Positions 51,751-60,013 of a DNA stretch of 64,000 nucleotides are shown here, in pieces (the first letter of the stretch is position 1; the number at the start of each line of letters is the position of its first letter). A program made the position numbers and the translations under genes. A model generated the notes under the pieces. It was not told where the DNA came from. It did not search any database and worked only from the letters and a program-made list of their open reading frames with translations. The stretch lies in contig CP066225.1 of assembly GCA_016350165.1 (NCBI GenBank), positions 2,542,001-2,606,000 of the forward strand, written 5' to 3'. The DNA comes from Planctomycetota bacterium (lineage in GTDB: Bacteria; Planctomycetota; Phycisphaerae; Phycisphaerales; Phycisphaeraceae).

Positions 51751-51822
51751 TTGAATGAGAAAGTAAATGAAACGGGTGTTGAGCTTTTAGTTTAATACTC
51801 GTTTTTATGTATGTGATGAGTT

Positions 51823-53376
51823 TTATTCTAAGTCGGGGTCGGAGTCGGGGCCGCGGAGGCCGTAGGCTTTGATTTTGCGATAGATGGTAGCTTCGGAGAT
51901 GCCGAGATGTTTTGCGGCTTTGCCGGGGGAACCTTGGCAGAGTTGTATTGCATGTTCGATGGCGCGTTTTTCGAGTTCGGCCATGGGGACGATTTCATCT
52001 GGTTTTGAAGGGGCGATGGGGTCGTAGGGTAGTGTGGGGGTGTTGGGTCCGGGGACTGCAGGGGTGTGGTTGTTGTGATTATTTGCATGACCATTTTGAG
52101 GTTGAGGTATGTTTGGATTGGAGCTGTTATTAGCGAAATTGTCGAGTGAGTCGGGGGTTGGGGCGTTGGGTGAGAGGATTTCGTGCGGGAGCATGTCTAA
52201 CTCAAGGATAGATGAATCGTTGAGAACGACTGCGCGTTCGATTGTGTTGAGCAGTTCGCGGACGTTGCCGGGCCAGTGATGTTGATTGAGCGCGGAGAGT
52301 GCGGCGGAGGAGATTTCATTGAACGGTTTTTGATATTTTTCTGCGTAATCATAGAGTGCATGGAGTGCGATGAGGGGGATGTCGCCGACGCGGTCACGTA
52401 GTGGTGGGACGTGGATTGGTATGACGGAGAGACGGTAGTAGAGGTCTTCGCGGAATCGATGATTGCGAACTTCTTCGAGTGGATGACGGTTGGTTGCTGA
52501 GATGAGTCGAACGTCGGCGGTGTGTACGAGTGTTGAACCGAGTCGATTGAATTTGTGTTCTTGGGCGAAGCGGAGGATTTTGGGTTGGAGTTCCAGAGGC
52601 ATTTCGGTGACTTCATCGAGGAAGAGTGTGCCTGAGTCGGCGTCTTCACATGCTCCGGTGCGCATACGGTCGGCGCCGGTGAATGCGCCTTTTTCGTGGC
52701 CGAAGAGCATGGATTCGATGAGTGTTGCGGGTAGAGCTGCGGTGTTGAGGGCTATTAATGAGTTAGATGCTCTTTTTGATCGATTGTGTATTGCATGTGC
52801 GATGAGTTCTTTACCTGTTCCGGACTCGCCGTGAACGAGAACTGCGACATCGGTGGGCGCGACTTTTGCGATGGTTTGAAAGAGGGTTTGCATTTGAGGT
52901 GATCGGCCGAGGATACCTTCGAAGCGTGCGTTAGAGGTTGAAGGTGATGTGGGTGTTGGGTGAGGGTGATCGGGATCTTTGACGGTTTGAATAAGTTCGT
53001 AGTATTCGATTGCGCGGTTGACGGTTTCGATGAGGTTTGGTTCGGTGATGGGTTTTGAAAGGAAATCAAAGGCTCCGGTGCGCATTGCACTGACGATGAG
53101 GTTGGGTGAGTCGTGTGCAGTGAGGAGGATGACAGGCGCGTTGGGATGAGCGGCGTGAAGTGGTGCGATAAAGTCGAGTGAGGTTTCATCGCCGAGCTTG
53201 TAGTCGAGGAGGATGACTTGAGCTGGCGGGTTATTGGGAGGGAAGGTTTGCTGAGCTTGCTGATAGGAGTCGGTGCATGTGATGTTAATGGGGAGTTTGC
53301 GCAACATAAATCGGACGAGGCTGTGCATGTTGACGTCGTCGTCGATGAGGAGGATGTTATAGGGTTGTGTGGTCAT
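51823..53376 (-). CDS. Sigma-54-dependent response regulator (NtrC type)
   Basis: A 517-residue three-domain regulator. The receiver domain (about 1-120) has LIDDD, the phospho-acceptor Asp in VILLDYKLGDE, and LTAHD/SKP. The AAA+ domain (about 150-385) has Walker A GESGTGKE, the sigma-54-contacting GAFTGA, Walker B GTLFLDEV and WPGNVRELLN. A Pro/Asn-rich linker leads to a Fis-type helix-turn-helix (ELEKRAIEHAIQLCQGSPGKAAKHLGISEATIYRKIKAYGL). No histidine kinase adjoins, so its partner and targets are unknown. The ATG at 53376 starts at the receiver domain; the longer frame adds non-conserved residues. Confidence 0.94.
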   Translation of the reverse strand: MTTQPYNILLIDDDVNMHSLVRFMLRKLPINITCTDSYQQAQQTFPPNNPPAQVILLDYKLGDETSLDFIAPLHAAHPNAPVILLTAHDSPNLIVSAMRTGAFDFLSKPITEPNLIETVNRAIEYYELIQTVKDPDHPHPTPTSPSTSNARFEGILGRSPQMQTLFQTIAKVAPTDVAVLVHGESGTGKELIAHAIHNRSKRASNSLIALNTAALPATLIESMLFGHEKGAFTGADRMRTGACEDADSGTLFLDEVTEMPLELQPKILRFAQEHKFNRLGSTLVHTADVRLISATNRHPLEEVRNHRFREDLYYRLSVIPIHVPPLRDRVGDIPLIALHALYDYAEKYQKPFNEISSAALSALNQHHWPGNVRELLNTIERAVVLNDSSILELDMLPHEILSPNAPTPDSLDNFANNSSNPNIPQPQNGHANNHNNHTPAVPGPNTPTLPYDPIAPSKPDEIVPMAELEKRAIEHAIQLCQGSPGKAAKHLGISEATIYRKIKAYGLRGPDSDPDLE

Positions 53377-53539
53377 GGCTGAAACAATGGTAGCGCATGG
53401 TGTTGGGTAGGTATGTATTAAAGGTATCGGTTTGAAAGAAGTGTCTCTCAATATGCGCGAATGACATAATGGGAGTGGACGTTGTATTGTGAGTTAAATG
53501 TGGTTGATAACGTGTGAAGTGTTGGATTGTAAGGAATAG

Positions 53540-53575
53540 ATGTGTATGCTTGTTTGTTGGATGATCGGGGTTTGA
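53540..53575 (+). CDS. Candidate leader peptide upstream of the MATE gene
   Basis: An 11-codon open frame, MCMLVCWMIGV, with AAGGA four bases before its ATG. It is followed 30 bases on by an intrinsic terminator and then by the MATE transporter start. Short leader peptides plus terminators control several drug-resistance and efflux genes. Here the case rests only on arrangement, so it is tentative. Confidence 0.35.
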   Translation: MCMLVCWMIGV

Positions 53576-53604
53576 GGCAAGTAAAGATAAAGCGATGTGT
53601 TTGA

Positions 53605-53627
53605 GCTCTGTATACGTACAGAGTTTT
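53605..53627 (+). terminator. Terminator in the MATE leader
   Basis: CTCTGTA-TACG-TACAGAG is a perfect 7-bp stem followed by TTTTTG on the plus strand. The only plus-strand gene upstream ends almost 1.9 kb away and the divergent gene is on the minus strand, so the hairpin appears to lie in the leader of the MATE gene at 53678. Confidence 0.6.
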
Positions 53628-53651
53628 TGTTCGTTTATGCAGTCTGAATGG

Positions 53652-53666
53652 CTAATCATTAGATAG
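53652..53666. repeat. 15-bp palindrome just before the MATE start
   Basis: CTAATC-ATT-AGATAG, identical to the reverse complement of those near thrS. It ends 11 bases before the ATG, where a ribosome-binding site would be. Confidence 0.5.
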
Positions 53667-53677
53667 ATGAAATAGAT

Positions 53678-55108
53678 ATGAGTTTGGAAGAAGATAAACA
53701 ATCGACAAGTGGCGAGCAGATTGGCTTGTATGAACCTAAGGGGTTAACGGTTCCTTGGCAGCTGATCGTATTGGGTTTACCCATTATTGCGTCCATGATT
53801 TCACGGACAGCGATGGGCTTTGTTGATTTTATTATGGTGTCGCAGTTGGGGACGGACGCGCAGGCAGCGATCATGCCAGCGGGTATTTTGCTATTTTGCG
53901 CGCTGTCGTTTGGGATGGGTGTTGTGAGTGTTGTGAATACTTATGTTGCGCAGAATCTGGGTAAGGGCGAGAAGCAAGAATGTAGTGCTTATGCGTGGCA
54001 GGGGATTTATATTGCTATGTTTATAGGAGTTTTGGGGTTGCCTGGGTGGTGGCTGGCGGGTCCGTTTTTTGAATGGGTTGGACATGAGCCTCACGTTGCG
54101 GAGATGGAGGCGGTGTATGTGCAGATTGGGGTTTTGGGATTTGGGCCAGCGATAGGGGGTATTGCGTTGTCGAACTTCTTTAATGGCATCCATAAGCCGG
54201 TGATTGGTTTGTGGGCGATGTTGATTGGAAACGCGTTTAATATTGCAGCGAACTATGCGTTGATATTTGGTAAGTGGGGATTTCCGGAGATGGGTATTGC
54301 GGGTGCAGCGTGGGGGACGTTGTTTGCGGGGATATTGCAGCTAATAGTGTTGTTTATTTGCTTCATGTTGCCTTGGGTGAGAATGGAGTTTGGAAGTGCG
54401 AAGCGATGGATGTTTAGCTGGCGACGCGTGAAGGAAGTAGTGATTGTCGGGGCGCCTGCGGGTGTTCAGTTCATGATGGATATCATTGCATTTACAGTGT
54501 TTATTCTATTTTTGGTGGGTCGATTTGGTACGGAGCAGTTAGCTGCGAGTAACTTGACGTTTAAATGTTTGGAAGTGAGTTTCATGCCAGTGGTTGGTAT
54601 GGGTGTTGCGCTAACGGCTGCGATTGGAAAATCGATTGGTGAAGGAAGAAAGCATTTGGCGAGAGTGCAGGCGCGATGGGTTTGTGGGATGAGTGTGTGT
54701 TATATGAGCTTGATTGCAGTGATGCTAATGCTGTTTAATGAGCAGTTTGCGGGGTTGTTGTCGGATGACTCGGAGGTGATTTTCTGGGCGAGCCGTATGT
54801 TGATTATTTGCGCGATCTTCCAAGTGTTTGATGCTGTGGGTATTACATATAGTAGTGCGCTAAGAGGGGCAGGCGATACGTTTGTACCTGCAGTGATGAT
54901 GGTTATTGCTGCGGGTGGAATTTTTATGGGCGGTGGATTTATGATGGTGAATTGGGTGCCTGAGTTGCAGAGTTTGGGGCCTTGGTATGCGGCGACGGCT
55001 TACATCATGGTGCTTGGCGCGATGTTTGCGATTCGATTTGCTTGGGGATCGTGGGAGCGAATCGATCTGGTTGGGAATGAGGATGAGGAAGTGGTGGGTC
55101 AGGATTGA
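53678..55108 (+). CDS. MATE-family efflux transporter (NorM-like)
   Basis: A 476-residue protein with twelve predicted helices. LIVLGLPIIASMISRTAMGFVDFIMVSQLG opens the first half, and VGAPAGVQFMMDIIAFTVFILFLVGRFGTEQLAASN opens the second. GMGVALTAAIGKSIGEG and SSALRGAGDTFVPAV are typical of the NorM/DinF branch. It belongs to a different MATE branch from 35794. No Shine-Dalgarno sequence is clear. Its end overlaps the convergent gene by 10 bp. Confidence 0.93.
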   Translation: MSLEEDKQSTSGEQIGLYEPKGLTVPWQLIVLGLPIIASMISRTAMGFVDFIMVSQLGTDAQAAIMPAGILLFCALSFGMGVVSVVNTYVAQNLGKGEKQECSAYAWQGIYIAMFIGVLGLPGWWLAGPFFEWVGHEPHVAEMEAVYVQIGVLGFGPAIGGIALSNFFNGIHKPVIGLWAMLIGNAFNIAANYALIFGKWGFPEMGIAGAAWGTLFAGILQLIVLFICFMLPWVRMEFGSAKRWMFSWRRVKEVVIVGAPAGVQFMMDIIAFTVFILFLVGRFGTEQLAASNLTFKCLEVSFMPVVGMGVALTAAIGKSIGEGRKHLARVQARWVCGMSVCYMSLIAVMLMLFNEQFAGLLSDDSEVIFWASRMLIICAIFQVFDAVGITYSSALRGAGDTFVPAVMMVIAAGGIFMGGGFMMVNWVPELQSLGPWYAATAYIMVLGAMFAIRFAWGSWERIDLVGNEDEEVVGQD

Positions 55109-55401
55109 GTTGGGTCTGGGGGGAGTTCGACGATGAGCGAGGGGCGATCGTCGTCGTCGATATCGGTGTTGTTGATTTGAGCGAGGCGTTTGAGGAGTAG
55201 TTCAGCGACGTCAGGTGCGATTTCGGAAGGGATTTGGCCGAGGATGATCTGTTGGACGACCCGGTCCTGAACGCAGAACCATGTGAGTACACGTGAGACG
55301 AGTTCTTTCTGAGTCATGCCGTTCCAGTCGCGTAGCTTTTCGAGGCGTTCTTTGTTGCCAAATGCGAGTTCGATGTTGAGGTTTTGACGTGGTTCGGCCA
55401 T
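55099..55401 (-). CDS. Small conserved protein, probable ribbon-helix-helix type (copy 1)
   Basis: A 100-residue protein. RQNLNIELAFGNKERLEKLRDWNGMTQKELVSRVLTWFCVQD has the strand-helix-helix order of ribbon-helix-helix DNA-binding proteins. The following VVQQIILGQIPSEIAPDVAELLL is shared almost word for word with the gene at 56932. No named family is recognised. AAGG lies nine bases before the ATG. The two copies flank the unknown gene at 55663, all on the minus strand. Confidence 0.75.
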   Translation of the reverse strand: MAEPRQNLNIELAFGNKERLEKLRDWNGMTQKELVSRVLTWFCVQDRVVQQIILGQIPSEIAPDVAELLLKRLAQINNTDIDDDDRPSLIVELPPDPTQS

Positions 55402-55579
55402 GGTTATGTGCCTTATATATGGTTTTATGTGTAAGCTAATACTATATGTAGTGTAGTATGGTTGCGCTCATATTCAATTGCGTATTAGTGCTTATGATAA
55501 ACGAGAAGTGTGTGGGAGTGCAGATGAAAAATGGAGATTGTAGAGAAATGTATATGTGCTGCGTGTTTTTGGGGGTATG

Positions 55580-55610
55580 AAAAAGGCTCTGGCAGGTGGG
55601 CGCCAGAGCC
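55580..55610 (-). terminator. Intrinsic terminator after the unknown gene at 55663
   Basis: GGCTCTGGC and GCCAGAGCC form a 9-bp stem; on the minus strand a run of T follows. Confidence 0.75.
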
Positions 55611-55662
55611 GGGAGAGGGAGGATAATATGCAGATTGTTTTGCGGGGGAAGGAGATGAGGGG

Positions 55663-56526
55663 TCAGGTTTGCGTGGGTGACTTGCAGATGCGAAGTGTGG
55701 TGAGGTTGGTTGAAGTTTTTGGTTTTGGGATCTGGTGAAGAGGAGTTAGGGTGGCGATGAGGTGGGTGATGGTGGAGAGGAGGTAGATGGTGGAAGTGTT
55801 GAAGTTGAGGGGGGAGTTGGATGTGAGGAGGAGGCGGCCTCGCGTTAGCGGGATGTGGGAGTCGGGTGTTGGGACGGTGGATGCGATGAGCATGAGGTGG
55901 GAGCAGGGTGGGTGTGAAGAGAGTGGTGAAGTGTGATGCGAAGGGTTGGATGGGCTAATGTAATATAACTCATGATTAGATAGATTCTGTGAGATAGATT
56001 TGAAGTGCGTGAGTTCATCGGTGGTGATAGGTTCACTGTTAGTGAGAGCTGGTGTGTGTTTGTGGTCGAGGTAGATGAGGTGTTGAAGGTCGAGATTTTT
56101 CGAGATGCGGCTGAGGATTCTCTGGAGTGTATGCAAAAGATTTTGATCGTTGGTGCGCATGAGCTGTTGAGTCATCCACTTGGCGAATGGTGTATGGTTG
56201 GTAGTTTCGGTTGAAAGTAATGAGATATCAGTTGGCGGGCTGAAGGGAGGAGAAGAGATGTAGCGGCTTGAAGGGAGAGGGAGCGGGCGATGGAAAATGA
56301 GTGGGGTCATGATCATGCGATATGAGGCGGGGGAATGTGGAAGATGGTAGATGCTGCACGCGAGATGGGTGAGGATCTGGCGGTATAGCTGATTTGGGGT
56401 GATGGGTGAAATGAAAATGCGTTTAAGGTCGTGACGACAGATTGAAAAGACTTCACGTTTGTTGAAGTAGAGACGTTCGTGCGAGAAATGCAGTTGGTAG
56501 GATAGCGTTCCAATACGTACTTTCAT
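55663..56526 (-). CDS. Hypothetical protein
   Basis: A 287-residue protein with no signal peptide or clear membrane helix at the N-terminus. It begins MKVRIGTLSYQLHFSHERLYFNKREVFSICRHD. The C-terminal third (SHLMLIAST, RGRLLLTSNSPLNF, TIYLLSTITHLIATL) could form a GAF-like or PAS-like fold, but this is weak. Ser, His and Thr are overrepresented because the minus strand is C/A-rich. GGAG six bases before the ATG at 56526 sets the start. It lies between two paralogous small proteins. Confidence 0.6.
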   Translation of the reverse strand: MKVRIGTLSYQLHFSHERLYFNKREVFSICRHDLKRIFISPITPNQLYRQILTHLACSIYHLPHSPASYRMIMTPLIFHRPLPLPSSRYISSPPFSPPTDISLLSTETTNHTPFAKWMTQQLMRTNDQNLLHTLQRILSRISKNLDLQHLIYLDHKHTPALTNSEPITTDELTHFKSISQNLSNHELYYISPSNPSHHTSPLSSHPPCSHLMLIASTVPTPDSHIPLTRGRLLLTSNSPLNFNTSTIYLLSTITHLIATLTPLHQIPKPKTSTNLTTLRICKSPTQT

Positions 56527-56931
56527 CATCAACTCCAGCCATCATGGCGACGCGCGGCTGATCCTTCAGTCGACGTAGCGGCTGCTAACTCGATACAGTC
56601 CTGGTATCAAGGCAGTTAAGAATCGAACGAGTTTATAAAACGTATGACTCGATAAGATGAATAATTAAATGATTGCTGTTGATGGGAATCGTGGCTATGA
56701 CGCCAAAGTATGATGATATAGGTAGCCCGCCTAGGATGATGTACGTGCATTTAGATGAGATGCCGAGGTGGTGTGTTTTGAAAAACTAACGCACGTGAAT
56801 GTTAAATATATAAAGTGATTAGTTGTGAAACAAGGGGATATTGCCCTGATAGGAGGGTTGTTTAGGGTATACAACAGTAGGGGAGAGGTTGTGATGTTAG
56901 AAGGTTGGAAGTCTATTGGCCTAACCGTTAG
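56527..56931. other. Intergenic region
   Basis: A gap of 405 bp on the minus-strand run. The only element I can name is the 15-bp palindrome at 56921. No gene is recognised. Confidence 0.4.
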
Positions 56932-56935
56932 TTAG
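56921..56935. repeat. 15-bp palindrome at a gene end
   Basis: CTAACC-GTT-AGTTAG, overlapping the stop codon region of the minus-strand gene at 56932. Confidence 0.5.
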
Positions 56936-57348
56936 ATATTTGTGAGTTGATAGAAGTTTTTATGGGAAAAATTAGTGCTTTTTGTGTTATTGGGTATTTT
57001 AATTTGAATGTTGGCGGGCTGTGAAAGATTGGGGTGATCTGGAGATGTAATGTGGCTGCTGGGAGTATGGTGGTGGCTGCTTGCTGTGTTTGGGGATGAG
57101 GTTGTGGGAGCAGGTTGCTGGGTTTGGTTTCTGCGAAGATGGAGGATGTCGATCAGATCGGGGGCTATTTCGGAGGGGATTTGTCCGAGGATGATGGATT
57201 GGATGACGCGGTCTTGGTTGATGAACCAGTCGATAAGGCGGGTGACGAGTTCTTTGCGGGTCATGCCGTTCCAGTTCCTGATTTCCTGAAGCAGATTGAT
57301 GCTTTCGGTGGTCAGTTCGATGTTAATATTTGCACGATTCATACTCAT
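56932..57348 (-). CDS. Small conserved protein, probable ribbon-helix-helix type (copy 2)
   Basis: A 138-residue paralogue of the gene at 55099. NINIELTTESINLLQEIRNWNGMTRKELVTRLIDWFINQDRVIQSIILGQIPSEIAPDLIDIL aligns through the whole conserved region (WNGMTxKELVxR, QDRVxQxIILGQIPSEIAPD). It adds a 60-residue Ser/Thr/Pro/His-rich tail. A DNA-binding dimer is likely if the ribbon-helix-helix assignment is right. GGAAG eight bases before 57348 sets the start. Confidence 0.75.
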   Translation of the reverse strand: MSMNRANINIELTTESINLLQEIRNWNGMTRKELVTRLIDWFINQDRVIQSIILGQIPSEIAPDLIDILHLRRNQTQQPAPTTSSPNTASSHHHTPSSHITSPDHPNLSQPANIQIKIPNNTKSTNFSHKNFYQLTNI

Positions 57349-57753
57349 GGTTTGGTCTTCCAAGTGGTTGAAATGGTAGTGAATCGATCCGGTTCAAGTG
57401 TATATAAATGTATATTCATTGCAAGGGATTCATTGCCACTTTATTGTACGTGCAAGTAGGTTAACTCGATCATGAGATGTTAGTATCTGTTATTTAATGA
57501 TTTGCGGTCTATATATAAAATATGAAAAAAAATACAAAAGTATTGAAATGAATATATTCTCATGTTAGTTTAAATATAGAGCCGATAAATTTTAGGTTGT
57601 CGGTTGCAAGGGGGGAGTTTGAAAATTGCAGAGATTCAGATCACAGGGAGCATTGGGTGATATTGGTTAGGTGATAGGAGAATGCGACTCATCCGGAAGC
57701 AAGAACGTTGCGCGAAGCATAATAAAATCGATCAATGAGATGAGCTTCGCAGC
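57349..57753. other. Divergent intergenic region
   Basis: A gap of 405 bp between the minus-strand small gene and a plus-strand unknown gene. It is AT-rich around 57490-57600. I see no clear hairpin, repeat or promoter. Confidence 0.4.
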
Positions 57754-58449
57754 ATGACTTGGATCATGATGAGCAACGAGCTGGAATGCGGTGTGATGGG
57801 ATTGAAGCGAAACATATCAGGTAGAGGTTTTGATGTAGCAAGCACGAATAATGTATTGAATAACAAAATTCATTGCTACACAAAACATTGTTATTATGCT
57901 AATCATCATTTTGAAGATAAAGCAGAATATTCATCCTTAAATTTTGACCATTTGTCATGGACGATATCATTTGCTGATAGTCGCTGTCGAGATACTTCGA
58001 TTGCTTTCGATGATATATATTCGACGAGCGCAAGGCGATTGCAATTATGCATGGTATTGGATGAGTTATGGCAGTTGATGGAAGAGTGGTTACTGTTTGG
58101 AAGAAGAATTGAAATCGGCGAGATGCTTTGGCACGGGCCAAGGTGGCTACGCAGTGGGTTTGCGGATGTTTACGATTGGGATGTGTTTGGTGATGTCTTA
58201 ATGGATGGGAAGGAATCAGCCCGGCGTCGGCTTGCGGTATATCAGGTGTTGGAGGGGGGGAGTCATGAATATATCTATTTACGTTTTGGAACAGGTCGTG
58301 AGATATGTTGTGGCAAGGTTGTAGCGATGTTGTTGCGCGAACGATTGCATCAAGGGCAGGTATCTGAAGTTAAACGTGTCATTGGTTTTATATGGCGTGT
58401 TTCTGAAAAGGATAGCGCGGCGCTGATTGAACTTCTCAAGGAAGGGTAA
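57754..58449 (+). CDS. Hypothetical protein
   Basis: A 231-residue protein without signal peptide or membrane segment. The first 60 residues look poorly structured. The remainder is mixed: RRLQLCMVLDELWQLMEEWLLFGRR, LWHGPRWLRSGFADVYDWDVFGDVLMDGKESARRRLAVYQVL, and a C-terminal helical part ending KDSAALIELLKEG. No family is recognised. The start is uncertain; Met 5 or 6 could be used. It precedes the carbohydrate-binding-like gene by 54 bp. Confidence 0.55.
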   Translation: MTWIMMSNELECGVMGLKRNISGRGFDVASTNNVLNNKIHCYTKHCYYANHHFEDKAEYSSLNFDHLSWTISFADSRCRDTSIAFDDIYSTSARRLQLCMVLDELWQLMEEWLLFGRRIEIGEMLWHGPRWLRSGFADVYDWDVFGDVLMDGKESARRRLAVYQVLEGGSHEYIYLRFGTGREICCGKVVAMLLRERLHQGQVSEVKRVIGFIWRVSEKDSAALIELLKEG

Positions 58450-58480
58450 TGAGTTTGGCCAGGGATGGCCTTTGCGTCGC

Positions 58481-58495
58481 CTATTTGATGGTTAG
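58481..58495. repeat. Degenerate 15-bp palindrome between two genes
   Basis: CTATTT-GAT-GGTTAG. A better member, CTAATC-ATA-AGTTAG, lies inside the following gene at 58709-58723 in the usual stop-free frame. Confidence 0.35.
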
Positions 58496-58503
58496 ATTAT
58501 GGT

Positions 58504-59079
58504 GTGGGCTATAGAAAGAGAGAAAAGAACGTGGATACAAGGATGCGAATTGCTAGTGGATCGGGAAGGCGGCCGTTTGTTGTGGAAGATGCATTGATTG
58601 AAAAACAAGTGGATCAGGATTATGTGTTTAAGAATGATTGGGAATCAGATGATGTTTCTAGTCGCAGGTACAGGCGATTTTGTAAACATAGAAATGAAGA
58701 AATTCAGTCTAATCATAAGTTAGCGATTCGTTATGATGTCGAAGCAGATGATATTCTAACGAATTTGTTGGGTGAAGATGATGTACGAATTCGTGTGTTT
58801 TATGGTGCGAGTTCGATTGGTGGTGGAATTCTGTTGATGCAGCCTTATATGTATGAACGTGAGGTATGTGTGGCAGGTAATTTTAATAACTGGTCCATGA
58901 AAAATAGCACTTTTTCTTATCATGAACGGTTGAACGTCTGGTATTGGTTTGGTGAATTGAGATCGGGGCGATATCAGTATCGACTCGTGATTGATGGGCA
59001 ATGGTCAGAGGACTTGTTTAACCGGAATAAAGTGTTGAATGAGTTTGGTGACTGTAACCATGAGGTATGGTGCATGTGA
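58504..59079 (+). CDS. Protein with C-terminal glycogen-binding (CBM48/AMPK-beta-like) domain
   Basis: A 191-residue cytoplasmic protein. The last 80 residues, YEREVCVAGNFNNWSMKNSTFSYHERLNVWYWFGELRSGRYQYRLVIDGQW, carry the AMPK-beta/isoamylase N-domain pattern (V-x-G-x-F-N-x-W ... Y-x-Y-x-x-x-x-D-G-x-W). Such domains bind glycogen or related glucans. The N-terminal 110 residues are basic and unrecognised. There is no catalytic domain. The start is uncertain: the frame opens with GTG at 58504, and GTG 58531 or ATG 58543 may be the real one. Confidence 0.7.
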   Translation: MGYRKREKNVDTRMRIASGSGRRPFVVEDALIEKQVDQDYVFKNDWESDDVSSRRYRRFCKHRNEEIQSNHKLAIRYDVEADDILTNLLGEDDVRIRVFYGASSIGGGILLMQPYMYEREVCVAGNFNNWSMKNSTFSYHERLNVWYWFGELRSGRYQYRLVIDGQWSEDLFNRNKVLNEFGDCNHEVWCM

Positions 59080-59140
59080 TTATGTGAAGGTGTGATAATC
59101 AAACAGGATGCGGGTTGATAAAGTGGATTTGCCAACGCAG

Positions 59141-59196
59141 CCTCCCGGTGGGATCTGTCATCGACCCACCCCAGCGACACACCATCGGGAGGTTTT
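59141..59196 (+). terminator. Branched hairpin terminator
   Basis: CCTCCCG (59141-59147) pairs with CGGGAGG (59186-59192), followed by TTTT. An inner stem GTGGG/CCCAC (59148-59152 and 59165-59169) makes it branched. It lies about 60 bp past the stop of the CBM48-like gene. Confidence 0.6.
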
Positions 59197-59566
59197 ATAC
59201 TTTTTGCGTGTGATAATCATTGTAAAATGTAGGAAAGAAAACGAAAAATGAAGTTCTTTTCAGATGTATGACGAAGTTGTTTTTGTGCTTGTGAATAAGA
59301 AGTATGCAAGCAGGTAATGGTTGTTAAGTTATCGCACGATGTTTCGCGATAGTTAGATGAAGTGTGAAGTGATTTTGTGATTTAATTTATTAAATCAATA
59401 ATCATTGTCCGAATGAGTTTATAGTCAGATTTTAATTTTACTTTATCTAAGATTTCTGATTATTGATTGCGGTTGAAAAGTTAATTCGTACGGGGTCTCG
59501 AGTCACATATTCAAAATCTTGTTCAAGGATAGTACCTCTATAGCATCAGCAAAGGAGTGCATAGTT
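59197..59566. other. Upstream region of the envelope operon
   Basis: About 370 AT-rich bases before the lipoprotein gene. The promoter of the downstream run of genes is presumably here but I cannot single one out. Confidence 0.35.
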
Positions 59567-60013
59567 ATGAATTGGCAGGGAATGCGTCATTTGTTCCGCA
59601 GTATTAAAGGTGGTGGTTTGGTAGCTATTATATGCGTATGCATGATAATGGCTGGCTGCAGCATGCTTACATCAACTAAGAAAGCAAAGGTTGATAGTGG
59701 CAGCAAAGCATTCCACCAGAGTATGATTGCCTGTACACAGGCGATTCAACGTGGGAATCTTGAGAAGGCAGAGATGCATCTGTCAGATGCTCGTCCATCT
59801 GCTAAGAGTTCGAAGCAGCGCATGAAGATTCGAAGCTTACAAGCTTTGATTGAAGGTGCAGAAGCTTTGATGAATGGCAATGGCGAGTTGGCAGAGACAC
59901 ACTTTTCAAGAATTGAAGATCCATATCTGCGTCGTGAAGTCCGAGTGAAGGCACGCCAGGTTGATCTGAAGGTTCCAATTACGCCGTTGGCAGCGTATGG
60001 GGGTGGCAGATGA
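59567..60013 (+). CDS. Lipoprotein with helical repeat, first gene of the envelope operon
   Basis: A 148-residue protein with a lipobox (CMIMAGC, Cys at about residue 31). The mature part is helical and tetratricopeptide-like: AFHQSMIACTQAIQRGNLEKAEMHLSDARPS, and ALIEGAEALMNGNGELAETHFSRI. It is likely periplasmic and lipid-anchored, perhaps a scaffold for the complex encoded downstream. AAGGAG nine bases before the ATG at 59567 sets the start. The stop overlaps the next start (ATGA). Confidence 0.75.
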   Translation: MNWQGMRHLFRSIKGGGLVAIICVCMIMAGCSMLTSTKKAKVDSGSKAFHQSMIACTQAIQRGNLEKAEMHLSDARPSAKSSKQRMKIRSLQALIEGAEALMNGNGELAETHFSRIEDPYLRREVRVKARQVDLKVPITPLAAYGGGR

